A stretch of 60,000 bases of DNA from Apostichopus japonicus. Its lineage: Eukaryota; Echinodermata; Holothuroidea; Aspidochirotida; Stichopodidae. The DNA is taken from assembly GCF_037975245.1 (NCBI RefSeq), contig NC_092566.1, positions 4,156,001 to 4,216,000 of the forward strand, in the 5' to 3' direction. Of the stretch, positions 31,980 to 42,535 are shown piece by piece (within the stretch, counting starts at the first letter, position 1; every line of letters starts with the position of its first letter). The translations under genes and the position numbers were made by a program. A model generated the notes under the pieces. That model did not search any database and was not told where the DNA came from. It was given only the letters and a program-made list of their open reading frames with translations.

Positions 31980-33180
31980 TTGCAGTATCTTTCCGCAATT
32001 GATTCGAACCTGTCGTCGCAGCTCAAGCTGCTAGTTCCGGGGGGCAACACTCCCCTGATGAAAGAGACTCTTCCCCCTCTTGGAGGCGGGATTAACTTTG
32101 AGGCCGGGGATAAGTATATCTCCGTTTGCCGTGGGGACCTCGCTCCAGCCGGCTTTCCTTCCGGATTGGGCGTTTGCCCTTACTACCCCGTTCTGGGGGC
32201 CCAGCAGTTGTTGAACTCATCGGTTCCCGGCTCCGGGACCGACTCCTGGGATCCGGAGTGGAACCTCGGTTCCGCACTCCCTGTGAGGTCTCGCTGGACC
32301 CGTGGTCTCGTCGGACCCGGGCCCCCGGAGCCCATCTCCGGGTACCACTCCTCTCGACCCGGACATTCTGTCCATTCCGGTCGGAATTTCAAATGGGCTA
32401 TTTATTGGCCTTGAGCCTTGCCCTTGCCTTCCCCCTTGGTCATAGAATCCGGACGGTGCCGGGACCTTGGGGGGCAATATCTCTTTCTCCTCTCTCTCTC
32501 TCCTCCGGCCTCTCTCGCCGGACTCGGGCTCCCGGAGCCTATCTCTGTGTGCGTACCACGCCGGGTACCACTCTCCTCGACCCGGACATTCCGTCCGTTC
32601 CGGTCGGAACTTCTAAAGGGCTTTTTATTGGCCTTGAGCCTAGCCTTCCTTGGGTCGGAGGGGAACGTCTGTTCCGGGCTCCTTCTGAGGTCTCGCCGGA
32701 CCCTGGCTCTCCGGAGCCCCTCTCTTTGCGCGCACCACAACGGGTGCCGCTCTCTGCGACCCGGACGGACTGTCCGCTCTGGCCGTCTTTGTCATGGGCT
32801 TTTGGTTGGCCTTGAGCCTTGCCCTTGCCCTAGCCCTTGGTGATACATCCGGACAACGCCGGCACCTTGGGTGGCAAATCTGCATCTCTCTCTCTCTCAC
32901 ATGGGCTTTTGGTTGGCCTTGAGCCTTGCCCTTGCCCTAGCCCTTGGTTGTACATCCGGACAACGCCGGCACCTTGGGTGGCAAATCTCCATCTCTCTCT
33001 CTCTCTCTTCTCCGGCCCTCTCCTGGCCTCTCTCCATCTCAACTCCCACCAACTCTCTCACTTCCTCTTCATCTCCTGTCTCTCCTCCGATTCCCTCCAG
33101 GGGAACTGTGGGTTCGGTGATAGATCTAACCTGTCCCGGCCTGCTAGCCAGGTGTCGATGTGCTGCCACTGTCTGGTGAA
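31980..33180 (-). repeat. GC-rich tandem-repeat block, possibly a decayed DIRS ORF1
   Basis: Sharply GC-rich compared with the flanks. Complex units of about 200-220 bp (TCGACCCGGACATTC, TTCCGGTCGGAA, TTATTGGCCTTGAGCC, CCCGGAGCCCATCTC) recur two to three times from 32.18 to 32.80 kb. A 107-bp unit is then duplicated in tandem (32,793-32,899 and 32,900-33,006). The minus strand, the sense of the element, encodes an Arg/Ser/Gly-rich, basic sequence in which ICHPRCRRCPDV and YCPPRSRHRPDS recur. The first, but not the second, has a possible Cys/His cluster. ORF1 belongs here by position, but I cannot show homology. Confidence 0.4.
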
Positions 33181-34579
33181 AACAAAACAGACTAGACAGA
33201 GGTCTCGGAACAGTTCACACATTTAAGGTGGCTTCGAGACATGTCTGAGAAACCCACGTTAAGGAGAGACTAACGGCAAATAGTCTAACGTATCAAACGG
33301 AACGACTATAAGGAGGAAGTAGGGTGGGAGTATGCTAACAGAGAGTAAAGTTACGTGACAAAAACAACGCGCCCCGCTAGAGGCTCGCGGCTTACAAGGT
33401 ACGCTACAATAGTGAAAAACTTCCCACACTTAGAAGCGAACACGTAACTAGAATACATGAAGGAAAAGGGCGAAGCATGTATACAAGGGAGAGAACCCCT
33501 CTATCCGCGTACAGAGCGGGAAGGGAGGAACAAGGCTACGAGATACGCCCCAAGTGAAAACTCCCGACACTTAGGAGGTGCACGAGTAGCGAAACCCATG
33601 GAGAACATGAAAATATGTACAAATATATGAAGGTTCAAACAAGAACAACAACAACGTAATCGAACCGCCTAGCATTGGATAGGAGTTCGCGGCATACAAG
33701 ATACGTTACAAGGAGAAACACTTCCGACATATGGAAGCAACGTAACTAAACATATATGCATTGAAAACTTGTAAAAGGACGAAACATGTATATAAGGGAG
33801 AGAACCCCCTAACCGCGAACCAGCGGAGGGGGGAACAAGGCTACGAGGTACACCCCAAGTCATGAGACTCAGGGAGCGCACGTAGCAACAACTGGAGGAA
33901 ACATGAAAATATACAACAATATATGAAATCAAGGATACTCCCGTCTTAACATGAAAAACAACGAAACGAGCCGACTATCTCGACTAGTTAGGAGATATCG
34001 GAACGTGGCTACAACTACGCTACAAAAGTGAAAACCCACACTGAAAGCGTAAAAATTAACGAAGTACATGAAAGCAAAACATCTTATGCTAAGTAAGAAA
34101 AGCTGAAACACATGTACATACGGAAAAACATGCCTATCCGCGTAAACAAGGCGGTAAAGGCAACGCTACAAATTACGCTACAAGGGGAAAACCCACACCA
34201 AAGCGTAAGAAGTAACGAAGGTACATGAAACAAGCAAAACATATTATCTTTTAAAGTAAGAAAAGCTGAAACATGTACATACGAAAATATATGCCTATCC
34301 GCGTAAACAAGGCGGTATAGGCAACGAACGAAGTAGTCTCGCAGAGCTACTACCTGTTACCCTAAAAACGTTACGTAAGAAAAAACGAACGCATGGGCGA
34401 GAGTGTACACTAAAAACAGCCCCCAAAAACACCCTTCCCTACAAGAAAAGGATACTTATCAGGCTGGAAAAGATCCTTGGAAGTGCAGAAGTCCTGATAG
34501 GAAACTTCTAGAGTATAAATCCAAGGTAATCCGGGCGAATTTCGCGAAAATTTTTCAAACTCCGAAAAACACATTGAGA
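33181..34579 (-). repeat. leader-like region with tandem repeats of about 310 and 165 bp
   Basis: A unit with GGGAGAGAACCCC and GGAACAAGGCTACGAG starts near 33,471 and again near 33,781. A second unit with GAAAAGCTGAAACA, CCTATCCGCGTAAACAAGGC and GGCAACG starts near 34,096 and 34,261. No long frame is present. It lies between the right terminal repeat and the putative ORF1, so a 5' untranslated leader is the simplest reading. Confidence 0.6.
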
Positions 34580-34723
34580 CACTTTGTGGGTAGAAAAATG
34601 AAGGAAGGCCATTTGGGCCAGTGAGGGTGTACAGTGTTAAAAGATTACCAGGGCATTCTAGACACAGTAGAATGCGGTGCATAGGTTGTGGGGAGACAGG
34701 TAAGTGGGGAACGAAGTAAATAT
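34580..34723 (+). repeat. right inverted terminal repeat of the DIRS element
   Basis: Inverted partner of 27,892-28,027. Its own tip is GGAACGAAGTAAATAT, ending at 34,723, where identity to the internal complementary region stops. The outward-reading plus strand has GACAG followed by GTAAGT. Confidence 0.9.
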
Positions 34724-36786
34724 GTAAGTTTATTAAATTTTTGTTTATATACCAGACACCAGTATTGATCTCTGTGTACATGTGAGAAAATTAATTTGAA
34801 CTGAATTACAACTATTTACATGTACGCCTACCAGGCTAGAAGTAGTCTCTGAGTACAACAGCTTGGGTACAGAATTTCTACTTTTGATGTTTTATGTACA
34901 CACATCCCCCTCCCCTCCCATGCCCCTCTGCCGACCTCTTTCAACCCACACAAAAGTTAAAAGTAGTTATTAGCACAATCTTGCATGTAGACCTCATTAT
35001 AACATCTATAGTTTATAGCCCTTAAATATGCCTCAGCATGCATAATCCCACATGTAAAGATTTTATATTTCTTTTTGTGTCTGTGTGTGGGAGGGGGAGG
35101 GAGAGGTTCCCAAAACCTGAAATTCAGACTTTTTTACAAAAGAAGGTCAATGAGCAAGAATATAATGATTCCATTCAATTTTTACACCTATCGTTACCCC
35201 CCCCCCATGCAATTTTTTCAAGTACTAATTTGAAAATTTATAACATTTTGGCAATCAATTCATTTCTAGATATGAAACTTGACCATTCTGACTAATGAAA
35301 TAAATATCTTCTATAGGATTTTCGTAATAACGAGCATAAAGTTTCTTTTATATAAAAGAAAATCATTGACTCAAAAATCTTGTTTGAAAGTGTGTCGTGA
35401 AACTATCAGCGAGAGGCTAAATTGATAAATTCTTGACAGGTTAAAGGTATGATACTATTGGCATAAATTACTGTATGTATACATCTAGTTCAAAAGTACA
35501 TATATGCATTGCATTAAATAGTTTCAAATATTTCATGTAGCAACATTCTTCCACAAACTTGTCTGGTTCGAATATTTACAAACGACTATACTTATTCCAC
35601 CTTTCTCGGAACAATAATCCTAACACTGGACCTGGGAAGGAGGGGTGAGGGGGGGGGGTGGGTTTAGGGTTGTTATTATAATGAACATTTTGCTCCGGAT
35701 GATGGGTGTGACTTTCTCTAAGTGTACATCCACACTCAATTTTCTTTCCATTAGTTTTGAACAGGTACTCTTTAACACACTCACACGCTTCACATTATAG
35801 CGTTGACCCACTTTCTAATCCAATGCATGCTGCCTCCGATCCTTCCAAAATCTACCAATCTGAAGAACCGTACTGTACACCTGCTTAGTTTCATCCGGAT
35901 TGAGAATATGATTTAAGTGTTTGCTAAGAGATACCAATACATATTTATAGTTAGCTTATGAGATACATCCCAGTTCATTAACATAAGACCCTGATAAAAT
36001 AAATTGAAAAAAAACATTGAGAATGACTCCATATTCTCCACGTGCCTCGATCGCAGATAACTCCAAAACGATCTCTTGAAATCCTCTGCGCATTTATTAA
36101 CGACATGTCTTCTTTTAAAGCCGTTTTGTATCCTACAGTAATACCAACATGTCAAGAAATCAACGAAGTCTTTGCTTTGACATCTGTTTAAGAAGAAATT
36201 AAGGACTTTATATTTTACACCGCTGCTACCGCTACTTGTTCTCCGTCAGAAATTGAAACATCAGCTTCTTTAGGACGGGGCTCCGGGATCCATCAGAATT
36301 TTTTTTAAATTTTTAAACAGACGGTTTTAACTCCGTTCTTCATGTCATGATCGAATCGCCCGAAAGAAATGGTAAATGTTCTATAGCTTGCAGTGTCAAT
36401 GACATTTTGAAGTTTTGAAAACTATTTTGACGAGAGAAACATTTATGGAGTGACACAATTCACTGATAATTGAAGTTTAATGTTTGTGTTGCAAAAATGT
36501 TATCTAGTTAAAAACAAGACACCTGAGGGGATTGCGTATATTCTGAGTGGGTGTCAATTGAGGTACTGTAAGGGTAAACGACATCATCTTATAAAAGAGA
36601 AGGACGGTGAATTAAGCGGTACCCTAGTAATACATAGCTCTGTCAATTAAGTTTTCAACCAAAATATGAAAATACAAACAGAACAACATGTAGAAAACTA
36701 AAACAGCAATTATATGAAACAAAACTGGAAAAGATGAAAGAAAAATGACTGTTCATTTAAAAAAAGTTTAAATATGATGGAAAAAA
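34724..36786. other. non-coding stretch
   Basis: AT-rich sequence with a weak DIRS-terminus-like segment at about 35,555-35,600 (AACTTGTCTGGTTCGAATAT, then TTTACAAACGACTATACTTA). There is a G run at 35,641-35,662, and short frames lack motifs. Nothing else is recognised. Confidence 0.45.
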
Positions 36787-37051
36787 TTGCTCTATAATGT
36801 AATATCCGGATATTTTTTAACTTTGAAAATTCCTCACAGACATCAGAGGTGGCAAGATCTGATGGAGGTATATTGTGTATATATACCAAAGATCAAATTA
36901 GATTTGCACATCAGGGGCACTGTAGGCATAAATTTAATCTCGCGGACGACAGTGAAGCTTTGTGAAGCTTCAACTACTCCCTTGACAGAAATATTAAATT
37001 TGCAGGAAATAAATGATTTGTATAAATTGTCATTTTTCTGTATAATTTTTC

Positions 37052-37054
<3 letters not shown>

Positions 37055-37112
<58 letters not shown>
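37055..37112. repeat. (TA)n microsatellite
   Basis: Nearly pure TA dinucleotide repeat. The Tyr-Ile frames on both strands are artefacts. Confidence 0.95.
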
Positions 37113-37115
<3 letters not shown>

Positions 37116-37199
37116 ATTAAACACATGTACCGTAGACCCTATACAGACAAAATCCCATTAAATTTTCCTTCTTTTTCTCATCTGCTAAATTTCTTTCTT

Positions 37200-37252
37200 G
37201 TGTAAAAGTAAGTTGGCCTAACGTTTCGATCCTAGCAGGATCTTCTTCAAAG
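37200..37252 (-). mobile_element. 53-bp Penelope-like insertion with hammerhead-like core and 16-bp target duplication
   Basis: The 53-bp insert is flanked by the exact 16-bp repeat GCTAAATTTCTTTCTT (37,184-37,199 and 37,253-37,268). On the minus strand it reads TTGAAGAA, a 6-bp stem GATCCT / AGGATC with loop GCT, then GAAAC and GTTAGGCCAACTTAC. This resembles a hammerhead core (consensus CUGANGA, stem II, GAAA) with the first C replaced by T. The same layout appears at 8,671-8,697. Reading it as a 5'-truncated Penelope-like end is inference. Confidence 0.6.
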
Positions 37253-37580
37253 GCTAAATTTCTTTCTTCATATGAATTACGACTGGATACAAATATTGCT
37301 CCGATATATTACAGGGTTTCATGGGCTGCATTAACGGAGGTATATCAAAACCTTTTGGGCAGCAAAATTGATTCACAAGGGCCGCATTTTGCCAAGCATG
37401 TAGTGTACTTATATACTGCATATCATCAAATTGGTTTTAAGAGGCAATTTCGTTTACCGCTGACATACATTGGTAAGTGGCGAAAAAAATCAACTTAATG
37501 CCTTTACATCTTTCACTTTGAAAATTCAAGAAGTAGTGATCTAAATTCTCTTCTTTTTTTTTATTCCCTCTTTGAGTTTT

Positions 37581-37588
37581 TGACGTCA
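37581..37588. promoter_or_regulatory. consensus CRE palindrome TGACGTCA
   Basis: A perfect CREB/ATF site. Two further TTACGTCA/TGACGTAA sites form a 10-bp inverted repeat at 37,920-37,947. Function is unproven; one such octamer can occur by chance in 60 kb. Confidence 0.35.
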
Positions 37589-37590
37589 CA

Positions 37591-38038
37591 GTAGACCTCT
37601 CCAGTGGGGAATGCTGAGAGAGACAAAAACTCCCGATGGCCGAAAAAAAAAGAAAAAAAAAAAAAACTTTTTAAGCTTTTCCTTCTCGCTACTGTAGCCT
37701 ATTATGGCTCCCGGTTTCTGGGCCTCCGTCCACTTGAAACGTACCACTTGTATTTCTACGCGGGTATAAAATCAGGCCAACGTGTTTCCATTACCCTACT
37801 ACCATATATTAGTTTGGATGTCGCCCTGCATTCCCTGGACGCTCGTCGTACACATCTACTTCACATGAAATTTATTCATCACGGTATCTTTCAAATGACA
37901 GTCTCATACCAGCAAACGTTTTACGTCAATTCTTCCCTTGACGTAAATCGACTGCAAGTCTGTCTTTGCGACTGTAACTTTACACCGTTTTCTGACCGAG
38001 CCATCTATCCTCCAACAATCGCAGACATTTTGGGATAA
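37591..38038 (+). CDS. unrecognised open frame, possible terminal exon
   Basis: A frame of about 144 codons ends at TAA (38,036-38,038). It has no ATG near its start, but it is preceded by a long pyrimidine tract ending in GTCACAG, a plausible 3' splice site at 37,590. The protein has a Lys-rich start followed by a mixed, non-repetitive sequence (GLRPLETYHLYFY, FSDRAIYPPTIADILG) that I do not recognise. The homopolymer A run at 37,644-37,667 would make it frameshift-prone. It may be chance. Confidence 0.18.
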
Positions 38039-38164
38039 ATCTCCCCGTTTAACAAAGCTCAATGTTGTCTTGATCGTTCCTCTGGTCCGAGTTGAGAAAG
38101 CATATTAAGTGGATGACGTTTATTTCTGCCACAGAATGTCAAGACCTTAATTTTGTCCCCAAAA

Positions 38165-38335
38165 TCCCCAAAACTTAATACCGGTTCGCTGATTTACTAG
38201 TGACAAGACTTGCCTGTCTTCAATCTACACATGCAATTTCCCATCGATCCCTAAAACCTCCATGACAGACTGGAAACGTTTTAGCATTTCGCCCTCTATA
38301 TCCCACTTCCCGCACCGCATAATTCATCCTCCAGA
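38165..38335 (-). repeat. DIRS-terminus-like repeat fragment
   Basis: CCCCAAAACTTAATACCGGT, then GATTTACTAGTGACAAGACT, TGCCTGTCTTCAATC, CCTAAAACCTCCATGACAGA and TTTTAGCATTTCGCCCTCT. The order of motifs matches 52,850-52,985 over about 170 bp. Confidence 0.65.
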
Positions 38336-38339
38336 ATAT

Positions 38340-39650
38340 ACCATTCGAAAGTCAACTATTAGTTTTGATTTTTGATCTGTGAATTTTTCATCTGATAATG
38401 TTTCACTTTGTTTTTGCATTGGGTGATATTCTTTTGAATTGTATTTTATGCAAGATGTGGAAAACTGTGCTTATGTAGACTGCAGAGGTAGTTACAAGAG
38501 GAGTTAAATTTAATGGAACTATACAATGAAATAAAGATTGCTACATTGAATTGACGGAAAAGTGTCAATACCATTTGAGGACTTGCCCCCTCCCCCCCCC
38601 ACCCAAACAGTTTAGGACAATCTCTTGTGACACTTTCTTTCTGGTTCAGAATTTCGTGGTGGCCAAATGCAAACTGAGCAGAACACTCTTTACTATCCTT
38701 TTTGGGTAAAATGAACAATGTTAGACACATTTGTTTATATTTAAATGAAGTCAATAGTCCATTTTAAAATTGAATGCTTTCATTGGTTCATCAACTAAGC
38801 CTTCACAAAATAAATTAATACCTAATTTGATCTCAATTTCACGGTTTCATCTGAGTGATTTTGTTGCCACTCGAGTAACTGTTTACATTTTTGAACATAT
38901 ATGTCTATCTCTCTAAATTACAGAATCAAACACAACGATTGTGCAAGACTGTGTTTAAATCAACCCAATAACAAAGTTTGCCTATTTAACCTTACACATT
39001 ACAGGATCGTGAAATATAAATTTATCAGACATAAACACTTTCTTATTTCATACAGTACAGTACAGAAAGTCCAATATTGTATATTTACACACACTGTTGT
39101 TTACTTGCAAGGACGTACCGTTATCTAAATTTTATCTCATTATTTTTCCTTCAGAAAATTTAATCGACCCTTAATAATAGCAAGGCTGTCAAAAGGAATA
39201 TTTTGGCCTGTCTGTAATCGTCTGTTACAATATTCATCTCGCCTCTTCCAGTTACATCTTTGTTCCAGAAACAAAATCGAGCTAACGCAATTGACGTAAA
39301 ATGACCCATTGAAGACACAGACTGGCGCACAAAATATGACAAAAGGGAAAAAGAAAATTAAACTAATCAATGTTTCTTTTAGAACAGTTCATTGGAGAAT
39401 ATTTTATCGCTTGCACTCTAAAGGCTCAAATTTCCTCCAAAAAAAAAGAAAAAAAGGTAAAATAATCAATAACTATCATGGAATGCTTAGGCTGGTCATT
39501 GATTACTACAGTATTGATTATCTTCTCTTGAGCTGATTGTGTCGTTAGGGGTACTAAAAGAATTAAGTTTAAAACTAAGGGAAAAAACGAGGGAAAAACA
39601 AAAGAAGTGTACATCTATGATCACAACGTACAGTATGGCAATACTGTACG
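38340..39650. other. non-coding stretch
   Basis: AT-rich sequence with C-rich and A-rich runs (38,586-38,603; 39,438-39,455). No frame with motifs, no recognisable repeat. Confidence 0.4.
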
Positions 39651-39654
39651 ACAC

Positions 39655-40478
39655 AGATAGCTTAATAAGGTAGGCAGAGTGATGCCTGGGTGGCTGGTGA
39701 GAAGGCTTTGAAAACCCTATTAATGGGGACACAGACAGCATAAGGTGGGCACAGTTATGCCTGGTGGCTGGCGAGGCGGCTTTGAAAACCCTATTAATGG
39801 GGAAACAGACAGTTTAAGGTGGGCAGAGTAATGCCTGGTGGCTGATGGAAGGCTTTCAAAACCCTATTAATGGGGACACAGACAGTTTAAGGTGTGCAGA
39901 GTGATGCTTGGTGGCTGGTGAGAAGGCTTTCAAAACCCTATTAATGGGGAAACAGACAGTTTAAGGTGGGCAGAGTGATGCCTGGGTGGCTGGCAAAGCG
40001 GCTTTGAAAACCCTATTAATGGGGACACAGACAGCTTAAGGTGGGCAGAGTGATGCCTGGTGGATGGTGAGGCTTACAAAACCCTATTAATGGGGACACA
40101 GACAATTTAAGGTGGGCAGAGTGATGCCTGGGTGGCTGGTGAGAAGGCTTTCAAAACCCTATTAATGGGGACACAGGCAGCTTAAGGTGGGCAGAGTGAA
40201 GCCTGGGTGGCTGGTGAGAAGGCTTTCAAAACCCTATTAATGGAACACAGACAGTTTAAGGTGGGCAGAGTGAAGCCTGGGTGGCTGGTGAGAAGGCTTT
40301 CAAAACCCTATTAATGGAACACAGACAGTTTAAGGTGGGCAGAGTGAAGCCTGGGTGGCTGGTGAGAAGGCTTTCAAAACCCTATTAATGGAACACAGAC
40401 AGTTTAAGGTACGTGGGCAGAGTGATGCCTGGTGGCTGGCGAGAATTAGGCTTTCAAAACCCTATTAATGGGGACCTG
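39655..40478. repeat. minisatellite, about 73-bp unit, 11 copies
   Basis: Units contain AGTTTAAGGTGGGCAGAGTG, ATGCCTGGTGGCTGGTGAGA and CAAAACCCTATTAATGGGGA. Eleven ACCCTATTAAT cores occur at spacings of 70-76 bp. The last units contain small insertions. The core resembles that of the 4.2-4.95 kb array. Confidence 0.95.
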
Positions 40479-41550
40479 ACGAACCTTGGTCTATTAGCAA
40501 GGAAAGGCACTGCAAGTTTCATACCAATTGTTATTAACTATCAGAAGATCAGTGTGCATATATGTACAGTATAGGAGAGTACAGGTAAGAGGAGAATAAA
40601 GTTATCAATACTGTTTCCAAAGCTCTTTTTGGGATGGCATTTAAACTTTATACATATTCCTCAGACTCAGACTGAACCAGTAAAAACATTCTTGAAGACG
40701 TTATGACTAACATACCTACATTTATTTGGTTACAACCATTACATGGCTGATCCATAATAAGAACTACTTAGTCCAACAATTAACTATTAATTCCATTGAT
40801 AAAGACAAGTTTGTGCCCACTCATTTTAGCGTAATTCGTAAAATCAGCAAATCTTCATACTGCAGTAGTTTTCATGCGCGTACTGTCCATCTTCATCATT
40901 TCTGAACTTTGGGATGGCATTTTGGTTTAATACTAAAAGTGTCAAATCATTTTGTTTTCCCATTTTTTTTTCAGTGACCTCTTTTCCCCCTTTTTAAGGT
41001 CAAATAGAGTACCACAGGGTTGAGGCAAGTTCAATGCAAAATGCAAACTTGAATTGATGATAAAAGATGAGCTTTATGCCTGTCAAGATGCCATCCAAAG
41101 AAGATGAATCAACTCTTCAAGTTATCATGCTCATTGCTCAGCCGTGACTGCTGCTTGTCCAATAAATGTCATATTTTGGAAAGCGGGTAGGCATGAGGAT
41201 TTGACACATGTGACACAATTGACCCTATTAATTCGGGTCTGTAGTATCAAGATGCAAAAGACAACTTACCAGCTTTGGAGGTGTTCAAGTATTATCCGTT
41301 GCATCAATAATTCGGAGAATCATTTTCATGCAATATGTTGTCGGTTTTGCTATCGTTAGCTGTGCAGTTTTCATGTAAGAAAAAACATATTTATGAATAT
41401 AAAGGATACTTAAAGCACTGCTTGGTGTTGGAGGTGATAGATCAAAGAACTCACTTCAAGCTGTCTTTCGAAAATTCACAACCGATCTGTTATGAGACAG
41501 ATTCTAGCAGAAGAAAATCGCTGGCTTGAATGGTGTCGAGAGCTTTTGAG
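40479..41550. other. mostly non-coding stretch with a DIRS-terminus-like scrap
   Basis: Around 40,560-40,612 GTATAGGAGAGTACAGGTAA, then GAGGAGAATAAAGTTA, resembles the right-tip repeat. A TTTGGGATGGCATTT phrase occurs at about 40,627 and again at about 40,910. No gene is seen. Confidence 0.45.
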
Positions 41551-41556
41551 AATCAC

Positions 41557-41742
41557 CCAAACTTACGAATCTGGGGATTTACCAGCAATGATGCTTTACC
41601 TGTCTCCATCTCTCCACTGTGTCTCCACTTTCCTACATAGATCTCCCTAAACTACAAAACTGGAACATTATTTTAGCACTGCATATGTAGAGATGGAGGT
41701 ACAGGTAAAAGCTAGCTGCAGAGAGCGAAGCAAATTGGTAGA
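41557..41742. mobile_element. short inverted-terminus element of DIRS-tip type
   Basis: The left part has CCCAAACTTACGAATCTGGG, GATTTACCAGCAATGATGCT and TTTACCTGTCTCCATCTCT. The right part has AGAGATGGAGGTACAGGTAA followed by GAGAGCGAAGCAAATT. The two ends are inverted relative to each other and resemble the left and right DIRS tips. It looks like a non-autonomous derivative with almost no interior (about 186 bp). Confidence 0.6.
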
Positions 41743-41944
41743 TTCAGGAGCAAGAGGGCGCAATGCAAAAATGTTATCATTAACATATAAACCTAGGTAG
41801 ATGAAAATCTGTACTGTATAGGAGACCGGCCAGAGAGGAGTGAGGTAAGTTTATGTTTTTAACACATCACAGATTGCTGCATATCATCAAGACTAAAGCA
41901 GTAAGAAAACAATTTGAATTGATACGTTTCTGGTAGTAAGGACA

Positions 41945-42535
41945 CTATGATTACACTATACTATAGTATACTATACTATATACTATACTATACACTAATA
42001 TACTACACAATACTAGACTGCATTATATAACACATTACACTATACAATACTGTACCATATTATACAATACTACACTAAACAATACTGTACTACACTACAC
42101 AATACTACACTATATACCACACCACACTACACTACACAATAATATACTAAACTACACAAATACTACACTACACTATATACCACACCACACTATACTATAC
42201 AATAATATACTAAACTACACAAATACTACACTACACTATATACCACACCACACTACACTATACAATAATATACTAAACTACACAAATACTACACTACACT
42301 ATATACCACACCACACTACACTTCACAATAATATACTAAACTACACAAATACTACACTACACTATATACCACACCACACTACACTATACAATAATATACT
42401 AAACTACACAAATACTACACTACACTATATACCACACCACACTACACTACACAATAATATACTAAACTACACAAATACTACACTATATACCACACCACAC
42501 TGCACTGTACAATACTATACTGTACCATGTATACT
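41945..42535. repeat. tandem array, about 62-bp unit, about 7 copies, A/C/T-rich
   Basis: A short-period ACTATACTATA tract (41,945-42,110) leads into units ACTATATACCACACCACACT, then ACACTATACAATAATATAC and TAAACTACACAAATACTACA. Very low G on the plus strand gives a marked strand asymmetry. Confidence 0.93.

Larger units (their letters stand above)
27856..34723 (-). mobile_element. degenerate DIRS-type (tyrosine recombinase) retroelement
   Basis: About 6.9 kb, transcribed leftward. Inverted terminal repeats lie at 27,856-28,027 and 34,580-34,723 with different tips. An internal complementary region (28,441-28,540) joins the complements of both tips. This arrangement is diagnostic of DIRS elements, which integrate through a tyrosine recombinase and make no target duplication; none is seen. 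Remnants of RNase H (about 29.68-30.0 kb) and tyrosine recombinase (28.56-29.42 kb) are recognisable but frame-damaged. No reverse transcriptase was found. The interior carries two SINEs (30.25-30.46 and 30.62-30.85 kb), an unidentified 1.1-kb stretch (30.87-31.97 kb), a GC-rich repeat block (31.98-33.18 kb) and a second repeat array (33.36-34.33 kb). The element looks immobile on its own. Confidence 0.88.

Noticed and set aside
32126-32843. 229- and 141-codon plus-strand frames
   Set aside because: They read the antisense of GC-rich tandem repeats; long frames are expected in low-AT sequence lacking stops.
31980-33180. Bacterial contamination or horizontal insert suggested by high GC
   Set aside because: The block lies inside a DIRS element between its terminal repeats and consists of tandem repeats, with no bacterial gene structure.
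27856-34723. Cut-and-paste DNA transposon with long inverted repeats
   Set aside because: The internal complementary region, tyrosine recombinase and RNase H remnants and lack of target duplication identify a DIRS element.
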